A DNA stretch of 61,262 bases from Pseudomonas alliivorans (GTDB lineage Bacteria; Pseudomonadota; Gammaproteobacteria; Pseudomonadales; Pseudomonadaceae), in the NCBI RefSeq assembly GCF_017826695.1, contig NZ_JAFFZW010000016.1:1-61262 (forward strand). Reading direction: 5' to 3'. The first letter of the stretch is position 1; every line of letters begins with the position of its first letter. Of the stretch, positions 52,556 to 61,192 are shown in pieces. A program made the position numbers and the translations under genes. The notes under the pieces are model-generated. The model was not told the origin of the DNA and made no database searches. It was given only the letters and a program-made list of their open reading frames with translations.

Positions 52556-53566
52556 ATGAATTATCGTGTTCTTGGCCAGTCCGGCCTCAAGGTTTCAACA
52601 CTGACTCTGGGCTCGATGATGTTCGGCGAGCAGACAGGTGCCGACGAGTCCTTGCGCATCATCGACAAGGCCTGGGATCAGGGCGTCAATTTCGTCGACA
52701 CGGCAGACGTGTACAACGGCGGCCGCTCGGAGGAACTCGTGGGCCAGGCCATCGCCTCGCGTCGCAGCGACTGGGTGCTGGCGACCAAGCTCGGCTACAG
52801 CGCCCCCAGTGATATTCCCAATCGCGCGGGCCTGAGTCGCAAGCATGTGTTCAACGCCATCGAACACAGCCTGCGCCGGCTGAACACCGACTATGTGGAT
52901 ATCTATTACCTGCACAGAGAGGATCACGACACGCCACTGGAAGTCACGGTGTCGGCCATTGGCGAGCTGATACGCCAAGGCAAGATCCGCTATTGGGGCG
53001 TCTCCAACTTCCGTGGCTGGCGGATCGCGGAAATCGTCAATGTCGCGCAGCGCCTGGGCGTGGACAAGCCCGTCGTCAGCCAGCCGCTGTACAACATCGT
53101 CAACCGTCAGGCAGAAGTCGAACAGATCACTGCCGCGGCGTTTTACGGGCTGGGCGTTGTGCCGTTCAGTCCGCTGGCGCGAGGTGTACTCAGCGGCAAG
53201 TACGCGCCCGACGTCACACCTGACAGCAGTACCCGTGCCGGCCGTCAGGACAAGCGGCTGCTGGAGACGGAGTGGCGTGTGGAATCCTTGCGCATCGCGC
53301 AACGCATTCAGGCGCACGTGCAGGAAAAAGGTGTCGGCATGGTGGAGTTCGCCATTGCCTGGGTGCTGAACAACCAGGCGGTCTCCTCCGCCATCGTCGG
53401 GCCCCGGACCGAAGAACAGTGGGATGGCTACACGAAGGCACTGGACGTTGTCATTACCCCGGAAGACGAGGCGTTCATCGATTCGCTGGTGACGCCCGGT
53501 CATGCATCGACGCCCGGTTTCAATGACGTTCAGCATTTTGTGTCAGGACGTCTACCCCGCAGCTGA
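52556..53566 (+). CDS. Aldo/keto reductase
   Basis: ATG 52556 has a strong ribosome-binding site (AAGGAGGAGG) and gives 336 aa. The catalytic tetrad is visible: Asp and Tyr in NFVDTADVYNGG, Lys in VLATKLG, and His in YYLHREDHD. SAIVGPRTEEQWDGY near the end is the NADPH-binding loop of the YghZ/YajO-like group. Reduces aldehydes or ketones with NADPH. Two strong hairpins follow it. Confidence 0.92.
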   Translation: MNYRVLGQSGLKVSTLTLGSMMFGEQTGADESLRIIDKAWDQGVNFVDTADVYNGGRSEELVGQAIASRRSDWVLATKLGYSAPSDIPNRAGLSRKHVFNAIEHSLRRLNTDYVDIYYLHREDHDTPLEVTVSAIGELIRQGKIRYWGVSNFRGWRIAEIVNVAQRLGVDKPVVSQPLYNIVNRQAEVEQITAAAFYGLGVVPFSPLARGVLSGKYAPDVTPDSSTRAGRQDKRLLETEWRVESLRIAQRIQAHVQEKGVGMVEFAIAWVLNNQAVSSAIVGPRTEEQWDGYTKALDVVITPEDEAFIDSLVTPGHASTPGFNDVQHFVSGRLPRS

Positions 53567-53601
53567 CGGCCCGTGGGACGCTTTTGGCCTGGCCGCTCGT
53601 G

Positions 53602-53651
53602 CGCGCTGGCAGTGACCTGCCAGCGCGTTCAGCGATGAAAACATCGCTGAA
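53602..53651. terminator. Two tandem perfect hairpins behind the aldo/keto reductase gene
   Basis: CGCGCTGGCAG-TGAC-CTGCCAGCGCG (53602-53627) is followed at once by TTCAGCGATG-AAAA-CATCGCTGAA (53628-53651). Arms are 11 and 10 bp without mismatches. No T run follows the first; the second ends in AAAAT. Probably stops transcription or protects the reductase mRNA. Confidence 0.6.
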
Positions 53652-53867
53652 AATGGCTATGTGTATAAATGCTCATTCGGCACTCGGCCTGAGGGACGCT
53701 AAGATAGCGTTGAACGTATCAACGATTGCTCACAAAAATGCGACTCATGTGCTCCACTAAAAATACTGAACACACCTCTACGCTCGCGACTTTCTGGCAA
53801 GTCTTGGCTAGTCTGTCGGCAGTCCAGCTAATTATTGGATCCCATCTTGCCGGGGTGATGAAGAAGT

Positions 53868-54608
53868 ATGGCGATGCGTAAATCAGATAGAGAAGCCTTT
53901 TTAAGCTCGGTACTGGGCAACGAGCAGCCTGCAGCCAATGTTGCACGGGCCGTTATCGAGGAAAAGCTGCGCAATGCAATCATCGACGGCAGCTTGCCGA
54001 GCGGCACTGCATTGCGCCAACAGGAACTGGCAACGCTGTTTGGCGTAAGCCGGATGCCCGTGCGTGAAGCCTTGCGGCAACTTGAAGCGCAGTCCCTGCT
54101 GCGGGTGGAAACGCACAAAGGCGCCGTAGTAGCGCCATTGATCACCGAAGATGCGGTTGATGCCTACTCGTTGCGCATCTTGCTGGAGTCCGAAGCATTA
54201 CGGCTGTCGATCCCCTACCTGACCGCAGAAGACCTGGCAGCCTCAAGAAGCTACATCGAACAGCTCGAAGTGGAGACCGACTACACCCAGATCGGCAGAC
54301 TCAACCGCTTGTTTCACATGTCGCTGTACACCAGAACGCCCAACAAGCGCCTGATGCAACTGGTCGAAGAAGGCTTGAACGAAGAAGAACGTTTTCTGCG
54401 CTTCAATCTTTCGTCCATGGGGCTTGGCAAACTCTCCCAGGACGACCACTGGGAACTGCTTCGCCTCGCCGAAGATAAAGCAGTGGAGGAGACCGTGGCG
54501 GCCCTGCAACATCACCTCAATCGCGGCGTTCAGGCCATTACTCAATATCTGAACAGCAAGGCCAGCGCAGAGCAAACCGTCCGCCCTCGCAAAAAGACCC
54601 ACGACTGA
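53868..54608 (+). CDS. GntR-family regulator (FCD type)
   Basis: The 246-aa protein has a winged-helix DNA-binding domain at about 25-90 (EEKLRNAIIDGSLPSGTALR, ELATLFGVSRMPVREALRQL) and an all-helical FCD ligand domain with YSLRILLESEALRLSI and the metal/ligand His set (FHMSLY, HWELLRLAED, ALQHHL). Such regulators answer to small acids or amino acids. Alone on its transcript; a terminator follows. A link to the mgo operon 735 bp downstream is possible but unproven. Confidence 0.9.
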   Translation: MAMRKSDREAFLSSVLGNEQPAANVARAVIEEKLRNAIIDGSLPSGTALRQQELATLFGVSRMPVREALRQLEAQSLLRVETHKGAVVAPLITEDAVDAYSLRILLESEALRLSIPYLTAEDLAASRSYIEQLEVETDYTQIGRLNRLFHMSLYTRTPNKRLMQLVEEGLNEEERFLRFNLSSMGLGKLSQDDHWELLRLAEDKAVEETVAALQHHLNRGVQAITQYLNSKASAEQTVRPRKKTHD

Positions 54609-54664
54609 CCCCTCCCCGCGGCTTTTCCATCCGGATCAGCCGCTTTTGACCCCTCTCCTTTCAG

Positions 54665-54693
54665 CGCCCGGCAACTTCTCGTCGGGCGTTTTT
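54665..54693 (+). terminator. Rho-independent terminator after the GntR gene
   Basis: CGCCCG (54665-54670) pairs with CGGGCG (54683-54688) across a 12-base loop and is followed by TTTTT. It lies 57 bases past the GntR stop and separates it from the mgo operon. Confidence 0.75.
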
Positions 54694-55342
54694 ATATCTA
54701 TTTTCCGGGCCGCCAGGTGGTGTGTCGCCTGAATAAGGCAAACTCGGCCGTAACCACGATGGATCCAACCGGAGTGTTCATGCTGGTCGGGATTCACCGC
54801 CTGCGCGTCGTCCAGGCGGTGATATCTGTTCATGTGAACGCCACGAAAAGGAGTCAGTGCAACGGGCAGAGAGACATTGGAAGTCGTTTCCGATATCGCC
54901 CGCCAAAAACATACTTACTCTAATAGTTCGGCATAACGGCAACGCTGAACGAGGCATTCGTTCATTATTTATAATTCTGGCCATTATCGACCGGAAGGGT
55001 TGCTCACACCCCTATAAACCTTGAACGCCAAGTTTTATATAGCAACTTTCAACCCTGATAAATCACAACTTAAAATAATGCAAGAAACCCATTGCACAAG
55101 TACTTAATTGTGTTTTAACTTTTCTCCGCAGTCCTTGCGGAGTGTGCTGTAACAGCGCAAACCCACGTCCCCAAGGGCTGACGGCGCTGGCACGTGGCGC
55201 CGTTCAACTTAATGAAGTGGCATAAAGAACGTTGACGACTTGAATCGTTTCAACCCGCAGGCGCTCGCTTGCCCGTTATTCGGGTGAGGGAGATCTGCGA
55301 ACAAACGCTGCGAATCAATACGCCAACTTTCATCTATCAAAC
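54694..55342 (+). promoter_or_regulatory. Long leader and promoter region of the mgo operon
   Basis: About 650 bp without a supported gene. The part from 54950 to 55120 is AT-rich and suits a promoter. Downstream lie perfect dyads: CTCCGCA-GTCCT-TGCGGAG (55124-55142) and ACGGCGC-N9-GCGCCGT (55181-55203), and CCCG-TTATT-CGGG near 55272-55284, just before GGGTGAGGGAG. If transcription starts near 55100 the leader is over 200 nt and folded. GacS/GacA control of mgo is established in P. syringae, so the leader is a natural place for RsmA/RsmE binding. I cannot identify exact promoter boxes. Confidence 0.55.
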
Positions 55343-56137
55343 ATGACCAGAGATATCGCCATGCCTTGTCAAAACACACGACTGGACCAAAAGAAACTTG
55401 AACTTAGCCGTCATCCGATATTCAGTGAAATCACGTCTCTGGACGTGCTGAGACGTTTCATGGAAACCCACGTATTTGCGGTATGGGATTTCATGTCACT
55501 CACCAAACGCCTGCAACAGGAATTGACCTGTACCCAGTTGCCCTGGCTGCCGCCGAAAGATCCTGCCGCCGCCAGACTGATCAACGAGATCGTGCTGGGG
55601 GAGGAATCCGACGATCGACTGGATCGTGGTCACTACAGCCATTTCGAGCTGTATCTGGATGCCATGCGCGAGGTAGGCGCCAGCACACTGCAGATCGAGC
55701 GCTTCATCGAGCTTCAAAAACAGGGTGTGCACTACACAACCGCTCTGCAACGCGTCAACGCAGGCCAGGCGGCATCGGTGTTCGTGACAAACACCCTCGA
55801 TACGGCGCTGCATGCACCCGCTCACAGCGTGGCTGCCGCGTTTCTGCATGGTCGCGAGAGCGTCATTCCCCTGATGTTCCAAAGCATTCTCGATGACTGG
55901 GGCATCACCGGAAGTCAGGCACCGACCTTTCGCTATTACCTGGAGCGCCACATCGAAGTCGACTCCGAAGACCACGGTCCTGCTGCAGAGCACCTGTTGG
56001 CACGCCTGGTGGCGGGCGATCCGCAACGGGAAAAAGAGGTGTACCAGGCCGCCATTGCTGCCGTGGAAAGCAGGGTTCAGCTGTGGGACACGTTGCGGCT
56101 CAGCATGCGCGCACCGCTGATGCAGGTCAGCGCTTAG
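55343..56137 (+). CDS. mgoB: MgoB/PvfA, haem-oxygenase-fold (DUF3050) protein
   Basis: First gene of the mgo operon. The 264-aa protein has the DUF3050 landmarks HVFAVWDFMSLTKRLQQELT, VLGEESDDRLDRGHYSHFEL and YLERHIEVDSEDHGPAAEHL. The acidic and His residues fit the helix bundle of haem-oxygenase-like di-iron proteins. Its exact reaction is not settled; in the pvf/mgo pathway it acts with the N-oxygenase and NRPS to make the signal. The ATG at 55343 lacks a clear ribosome-binding site; the Met at 55361 has AGAGA upstream and may be the true start. mgoC follows after 64 bases. Confidence 0.9.
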   Translation: MTRDIAMPCQNTRLDQKKLELSRHPIFSEITSLDVLRRFMETHVFAVWDFMSLTKRLQQELTCTQLPWLPPKDPAAARLINEIVLGEESDDRLDRGHYSHFELYLDAMREVGASTLQIERFIELQKQGVHYTTALQRVNAGQAASVFVTNTLDTALHAPAHSVAAAFLHGRESVIPLMFQSILDDWGITGSQAPTFRYYLERHIEVDSEDHGPAAEHLLARLVAGDPQREKEVYQAAIAAVESRVQLWDTLRLSMRAPLMQVSA

Positions 56138-56201
56138 CTCCGGTCAGTTCCCGAGGGCTGTCCTCAACGGCCAGCGCTCAAGCCCCTACAAGGAAGCCAT
56201 C

Positions 56202-57149
56202 ATGAAAGCAGAAGACTACAGCTCGTTCATCGATGCGTGGGAAGGTCGCGCCACCATTCGCACTCGCCCGCGCAGGATTGTCGAGAACGATGGAAAACTG
56301 ATCTACCCACTCAGCCGTCAGCCACTGGTGCTCAGCGAAACCTTCAGTCGCGAGTGCGCGCACCTGCGTGATTACGTGCTGGTTCAGAGCCTCTACAAAT
56401 TCATCAATGATGTGGTGATCTTCGAGACCGAAATCGTCGACAAGACCGCGCGCAGTATCGCCAAGGACAACTTCGCGATTCGTTTCCCCTTCGCCTGCCG
56501 CTACGACGCCATGACCGTGGTGGTGGATGAGGATTACCACGCGCTGGTCGCCATGGATTTCATGCAGCAGACCATCGCGCTGACCGGCATACAGCCCATC
56601 GCGCTGCCTGGCGAGATCGAACTGAGCCGGGCGATCCCTGCCGCGCTTGCACTGGCACCGGAGCACCTGCGCAGCGCCGTGGAACTGATCTGCGTGGCCA
56701 TCGCCGAAAACACTGTCACCAACGACGTAGCGGCCTTTGCCAGGGACGACTCGGTCAAGCAGTCGGTCAAGGGCCTGATGGCCGACCACCTGCTGGACGA
56801 GGGTCGCCATTCAGGTTTCTGGGCGCGGCTGGTGCGTATCTATTGGCACACGGCAAGCGAGGCGGATCGTCAGTGCATCGCCGACATCATGCCGGTGTTC
56901 ATCGCCCAGTACCTGACCAGCGATATCCAGCACGGTTTTGATTTCACCCTGATCGAGCATCTGCCGGTGGCTGAATCGGTCAGAGCGGCCCTCAAGGCTG
57001 AAACCCTGGCGGTCAGCTTTCCGATCAACCGTCATCACCCACTGATCGGCAACATCATGCGCTTCTTCAAGGCCAGCTCGATGCTGGACGCCCCGTGTGT
57101 ACAGAAAGCACTGGCCGATTACCTGCCTGCCCAGGGGACGCTGCAATGA
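56202..57149 (+). CDS. mgoC: MgoC/PvfB, AurF-type di-iron N-oxygenase
   Basis: The 315-aa protein has the AurF ligand set: an early Glu in FETEIVDKTAR, Glu and His in VDEDYHALVAMD (ExxH), Glu in VAIAENTVTND, and HLLDEGRH, where His, Glu and His are spaced as in the iron-binding helix of AurF. Such enzymes oxidise amines to hydroxylamines or further. In the pvf system the homologue acts on the amino acid held on the NRPS. AAGGA precedes the ATG. Its stop overlaps the mgoA start (ATGA). Confidence 0.94.
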   Translation: MKAEDYSSFIDAWEGRATIRTRPRRIVENDGKLIYPLSRQPLVLSETFSRECAHLRDYVLVQSLYKFINDVVIFETEIVDKTARSIAKDNFAIRFPFACRYDAMTVVVDEDYHALVAMDFMQQTIALTGIQPIALPGEIELSRAIPAALALAPEHLRSAVELICVAIAENTVTNDVAAFARDDSVKQSVKGLMADHLLDEGRHSGFWARLVRIYWHTASEADRQCIADIMPVFIAQYLTSDIQHGFDFTLIEHLPVAESVRAALKAETLAVSFPINRHHPLIGNIMRFFKASSMLDAPCVQKALADYLPAQGTLQ

Positions 57150-60100
57150 AACGCCTGGAGATCGTGCTTCTAGGTCACAGCCTGACCTTGAGCGAACTGA
57201 ATACCGAACTGCAGGCTCACGGTCACGCCGTACATCACTTGACCGACCTGGCCGCGCCGCAATCATGCAGCACGACTCACGCTTCGATGCTGATTGAGGA
57301 CGGCAGTCTGGCGTTGGGCACTGAGGACCTGAAAGGATTCGGCCAGCCGACTGTGCTGAGCCTGCGTGTCGGGTTGGACAACACGGCAGGATCGCTGCCA
57401 CGGCTGGAGCTGCTGTGCTGGCATGGATCGGCCAAGGCACAGCGTCTGATCGTTCGCGAGTGGCTGCCCGTCGAACCTTCGGGCAATGGTCGAATGCTGC
57501 GAGACAACGCTGTTGCCGCATGGGTGGACATCATCGCCCTGCAGGTGAGCCGACGCTCACGGGACGATCATTACTTCGCGCAACTGTCTGTGGCGCAACC
57601 CGCTCAGAGCGAGCGGCAGGACGGCTTGCAGGCCATCGATGCGCTGCCGTTCGAGCATCAGTTCAACCAGACGCAGCGACCGGACTTGTTGCAGTTGGCG
57701 GAAACGACACTCTCCCGGCGGCTGGCGGCGGCCTTGCAGACGTTTGCAGAGCGGCCAGCCTTGTCGGTTCAGGGTCAGTCGTACCGTTATCGCGAACTGG
57801 CCATGCACAGCGCCGCCATTCAGCGTCATCTGCTGCCGCTCATCGCGCAGGCTGGCAACACCGATACGCCACCCGTGATTGGTATCTGCCTGCCCAAATG
57901 CGCGGCACTGTATGCCGGCGTGCTCGCCATTCTGGGTTGTGGAGCGGTTTACCTGCCGCTCGACCCGGCTCTGCCACTGCAGCGGCAGCAGTACATTCTC
58001 GAAAACTCCGGGGCGATGCTATTGCTGCATGACGGCACGCACCCATTGGCCGCCGCCGAGTTCCCCGCGCTGAACATCAGCGCCATGCAACTCCAGGAGA
58101 CAGCCCTTCTCGCAGCAAACGCATACCCTGCCAGCGATGCGCCGTGCATGGCGCTTTATACGTCGGGCACTACGGGCCATCCCAAGGGCGTCCTGCTCAG
58201 CCAGCGCAACCTCAGCCATTTCACGGCCTGGTATGCGGACTATGTGGATTTGAATCAACACAGCCGGGTGCTGCAATTCTCGACCCTGAGTTTCGATTCA
58301 TCCGTGATCGACATTTTCCCGACCTGGCTCAGCGGCGCCGAACTGGTGGTGCCTGATGAGGATCAGCGACGCGATCCGCTGCAACTGATCAGCGTTTTGA
58401 AAGCGGGCATCACACATGCCTTTCTGCCGCCCGCGTTGCTGAGCATCCTGCCACTTGATGAGCCGCTGGGGCTTGAACATGTCGTGACCGGCGGTGACGT
58501 CTGTGAGCCTCACGTCATCACTCGGCTCACCGCACAGTGTCAGTTTCACAACCTCTACGGGCCGACCGAAGCGACTGTGCTGGTGACCGCCGGGCGGTTC
58601 CAGTCGGACAGCAGCAACCGGAACCTGGGCAGACCGATCGCCAACAGTCAGGTCTGGATTCTCGACGACCAGTTGCGGCCTGTGGCTCAGGAGGTCCAAG
58701 GTGAGCTGTACATTGTCGGGCCCGGGGTTTGCCTGGGCTACCTCAATAATCCCGAACTGACGGCTGAACGTTATGTGTGGCTGACGCGTCCGGACGGTGA
58801 ACGGCTGCGCGCCTATCGCACCGGAGACATGGCCAAGTGGACCGTGGACGGTGTCGAGCTGAGCGGACGTCGTGATAATCAGGTGAAGATTCGCGGCTTT
58901 CGGGTAGAGCCGGAAGAGATCGAGCATTGCCTGCGTGCCAGTCAGCTGTATCGACAGGTAGCGGTGGTCGTCGATGCGCAGCGACGCATTCTGGCCTTCG
59001 TCGCTCAGCCTCACGATGCCTTGAGTGATGACTCGACCTTGAGCGCGTTGAAGGCCCATGTCCAGCAGTTGCTGCCTGACTACATGCACCCGGCTGCCTA
59101 TACCCAAGTCGATGCGTTGCCATTTGCCAGCAACGGCAAGACTGATCGCAAAGCGTTGCTGGAGCTGCCGGTGAGTTTCAGCGATCAGCAATCGCGGCGC
59201 CTGCCGGAAAACGAACGGCAGGAACAGCTTTTGGCATTGTGGGCCGAGCTGCTGGAGCTACCAACCGGTGACATCTCGACTGACGAGAGTTTTTTCAATC
59301 TGGGCGGCCACTCGATTCTGCTGTCACGCATGCTGCTGGGAATTCGCGAGCGGTTCGGACGCAGCATCCCCATCAACCGCTTCATAGAAGCACCGACCGT
59401 GCTGACCTTGGCAAGTCTTCTCGACAGCGAAGGCAGCTCGACCTACACCATCAGCCCAAAAGCGTTGCTTGATGCCAACCCCGACATTCAGATAATGGCG
59501 CTGCCTGTCAGCCGACTGGGCGATGTCCACAAAGTGATCGTGACCGGGGCCAACGGGTTTCTCGGTGTGCACATCGTCCAGGCATTGCTGGAATGGGGTG
59601 CGACCGAGATTGCGTGTCTGGTGCGTGAATCAGCCGGCCAGAGCGCGCAGGAGCGCTTCGAACAGTCGCTGGCGGAAAACAGGCTTGAACATCTGGACTT
59701 GAGTCGGGTGACGGTCCATGCCGCCGACGTTACCCAGCCGCGTCTGGGCTTGAGCGAAGCGGTGTATGAGCGGCTGGATCGTGACTTTGGCGCGCTGGTG
59801 CATAACGCAGCCAACGTGAACCATGTTCAGGATTACGAAGCGCTGTTCAAGGACAACGTTGAGCCGGTCTTTGAATGCCTGAAATTGTGTGAGGGACGCA
59901 GCAAGAAAGTCTTCAATTTCGTCTCGACCTTGTCAGCCTGCAGCGCAGTTGATGGTGCAGGCACGGTACTTGAACAACCGGCTGCCGCTACACCGCCAAT
60001 CTACATCAAGAACGGTTACAACCTCTCGAAGTGGGTCGCTGAACGCATCTTGCAATGCGCCAGGGATCAAGGCGTGTGGGTCAACATCTACCGGCCCGGC

Positions 60101-60604
60101 AACATCGCCTTCAACAGCCGCACTGGCGTGTGCCAGCCGCAGAAGAACCGCTTGATGCTGATGCTCAAGGGTTCGCTGCAACTGGAGCAGGTTCCGGAGT
60201 TCGACATCAGCTTCGACTTGATGCCAGTGGACTTCCTCGCCCGTTTCATTGGCTTCCATACCAGTCGCTACCAGCCCGACCGCGCTGTATTCAATCTGCA
60301 TAACCCCGAACCGCTGAGCTGGAACCACTACGTGGAATCGTTCCGCGAAGCAGGTCGCAAGTTCGAATTGGTCAGCGTTGCTCATTGGCAGGCACAACTC
60401 AACCGCGTCGACAGTGAGAACGCCTTGTTTGGCGTACTCGGTTTCTACCTGGACGGCTTCGAAGAGGACATCGGGGACATCTCGATGATCGAGTACCAGA
60501 ACACCCTGGCTGGCATCCGCCAGATGGGCGAGCAGTACCCGCAGAAAACCCCGGCGCTTTTGCGCAAGGGCTGCGATTACCTGAAGGAAATCGACTTCAT
60601 CTGA
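57146..60604 (+). CDS. mgoA: MgoA/PvfC, single-module NRPS (A-T-reductase)
   Basis: The 1152-aa enzyme starts at ATG 57146 in the mgoC stop. The first 150 residues are unlike standard modules. The adenylation domain runs to about 690: LYTSGTTGHPKGVLLSQ (A3), FDSSVIDIFPTW (A4), NLYGPTEATV (A5), YRTGDMAKW (A7), GRRDNQVKIRGFRVEPEEIE (A8) and NGKTDRKAL (A10). The carrier domain has FFNLGGHSILLSRML with the phosphopantetheine Ser. The last 370 residues are a thioester reductase: VTGANGFLGVHIV (NADPH loop) and YNLSKWVAE (catalytic Tyr and Lys). There is no condensation domain, so it activates one amino acid and releases it as an aldehyde. For P. syringae the known amino acid is leucine (leudiazen); valine in P. 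entomophila. Confidence 0.95.
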   Translation: MKRLEIVLLGHSLTLSELNTELQAHGHAVHHLTDLAAPQSCSTTHASMLIEDGSLALGTEDLKGFGQPTVLSLRVGLDNTAGSLPRLELLCWHGSAKAQRLIVREWLPVEPSGNGRMLRDNAVAAWVDIIALQVSRRSRDDHYFAQLSVAQPAQSERQDGLQAIDALPFEHQFNQTQRPDLLQLAETTLSRRLAAALQTFAERPALSVQGQSYRYRELAMHSAAIQRHLLPLIAQAGNTDTPPVIGICLPKCAALYAGVLAILGCGAVYLPLDPALPLQRQQYILENSGAMLLLHDGTHPLAAAEFPALNISAMQLQETALLAANAYPASDAPCMALYTSGTTGHPKGVLLSQRNLSHFTAWYADYVDLNQHSRVLQFSTLSFDSSVIDIFPTWLSGAELVVPDEDQRRDPLQLISVLKAGITHAFLPPALLSILPLDEPLGLEHVVTGGDVCEPHVITRLTAQCQFHNLYGPTEATVLVTAGRFQSDSSNRNLGRPIANSQVWILDDQLRPVAQEVQGELYIVGPGVCLGYLNNPELTAERYVWLTRPDGERLRAYRTGDMAKWTVDGVELSGRRDNQVKIRGFRVEPEEIEHCLRASQLYRQVAVVVDAQRRILAFVAQPHDALSDDSTLSALKAHVQQLLPDYMHPAAYTQVDALPFASNGKTDRKALLELPVSFSDQQSRRLPENERQEQLLALWAELLELPTGDISTDESFFNLGGHSILLSRMLLGIRERFGRSIPINRFIEAPTVLTLASLLDSEGSSTYTISPKALLDANPDIQIMALPVSRLGDVHKVIVTGANGFLGVHIVQALLEWGATEIACLVRESAGQSAQERFEQSLAENRLEHLDLSRVTVHAADVTQPRLGLSEAVYERLDRDFGALVHNAANVNHVQDYEALFKDNVEPVFECLKLCEGRSKKVFNFVSTLSACSAVDGAGTVLEQPAAATPPIYIKNGYNLSKWVAERILQCARDQGVWVNIYRPGNIAFNSRTGVCQPQKNRLMLMLKGSLQLEQVPEFDISFDLMPVDFLARFIGFHTSRYQPDRAVFNLHNPEPLSWNHYVESFREAGRKFELVSVAHWQAQLNRVDSENALFGVLGFYLDGFEEDIGDISMIEYQNTLAGIRQMGEQYPQKTPALLRKGCDYLKEIDFI

Positions 60605-60638
60605 GTCGAGTCATCAATCAAATGTAATGGAGAGCGAC

Positions 60639-61118
60639 ATGAACACGATCCACAACAACCTCAAGCCTGACACCCTCATCAAGAACCCCACGTTGTGCCG
60701 TGTATCAGCGGCAGTGGAGATCCCGAGCGATGCCAACAGTGTGTGGGCCGTCGTCGGAGACTTCGGTGGCTTTCAAGCCTTCATTCCTGCGTTGGAGAGC
60801 ACCGAGGTCACCGGCAAAGGTGTTCGTTCGGTGCGCAAAAAGCTGTTCAAGGATGGCAATTTCGCCATCGAACAGCTGAATAGCCTGGATGATCAAGCGC
60901 TGTACATGACCTGGTCGCTGATACATACCAGTCTGCCTGTCGGCAATCTGTGGGCCTCCATGACGGTGCAGCCCAAGGGTGACAATGAGTGTGTTGCGAC
61001 CTGGACGATCATTGCTGAACCGGACCAGGGAGGTCCTGAGGCGTTGCCAGACTTCGAGGCGTTTCTACAGGGCTTCGCAGACAGCGCCATGAGCAACGTA
61101 CGCAGTCTGTTTGCCTGA
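60639..61118 (+). CDS. mgoD: MgoD/PvfD, SRPBCC (polyketide cyclase/dehydrase-like) protein
   Basis: Last gene of the operon. The start at ATG 60639 has GGAG nine bases upstream; the ATG at 60627 would use no such site. The 159-aa product has the SRPBCC pattern: an N-terminal strand (AAVEIPSDANSVWAVVGDFG), GGFQAFIPALEST, MTVQPKGDNECVATWTIIAE and a long C-terminal helix. These proteins form a deep pocket for small hydrophobic ligands. It may help the released aldehyde condense or bind the final signal. It ends 32 bases before the shared terminator. Confidence 0.92.
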   Translation: MNTIHNNLKPDTLIKNPTLCRVSAAVEIPSDANSVWAVVGDFGGFQAFIPALESTEVTGKGVRSVRKKLFKDGNFAIEQLNSLDDQALYMTWSLIHTSLPVGNLWASMTVQPKGDNECVATWTIIAEPDQGGPEALPDFEAFLQGFADSAMSNVRSLFA

Positions 61119-61150
61119 GGCTGATGATTTCTCAGAGCCGGAAAAGACAA

Positions 61151-61180
61151 AACCCCTCACCGCGTGAGCGATGAGGGGTT
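61151..61180 (-). terminator. Terminator of the rRNA operon, shared with the end of mgoD
   Basis: AACCCCTCA and TGAGGGGTT form the outer stem around an inner CTCAC/GTGAG pair. On the minus strand the stem is followed by TTGTCTTTTC, a U-rich tail. Read on the plus strand it lies 32 bases after the mgoD stop, so it can also end the mgo transcript. Confidence 0.85.
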
Positions 61181-61192
61181 TCGGGATTGAAT

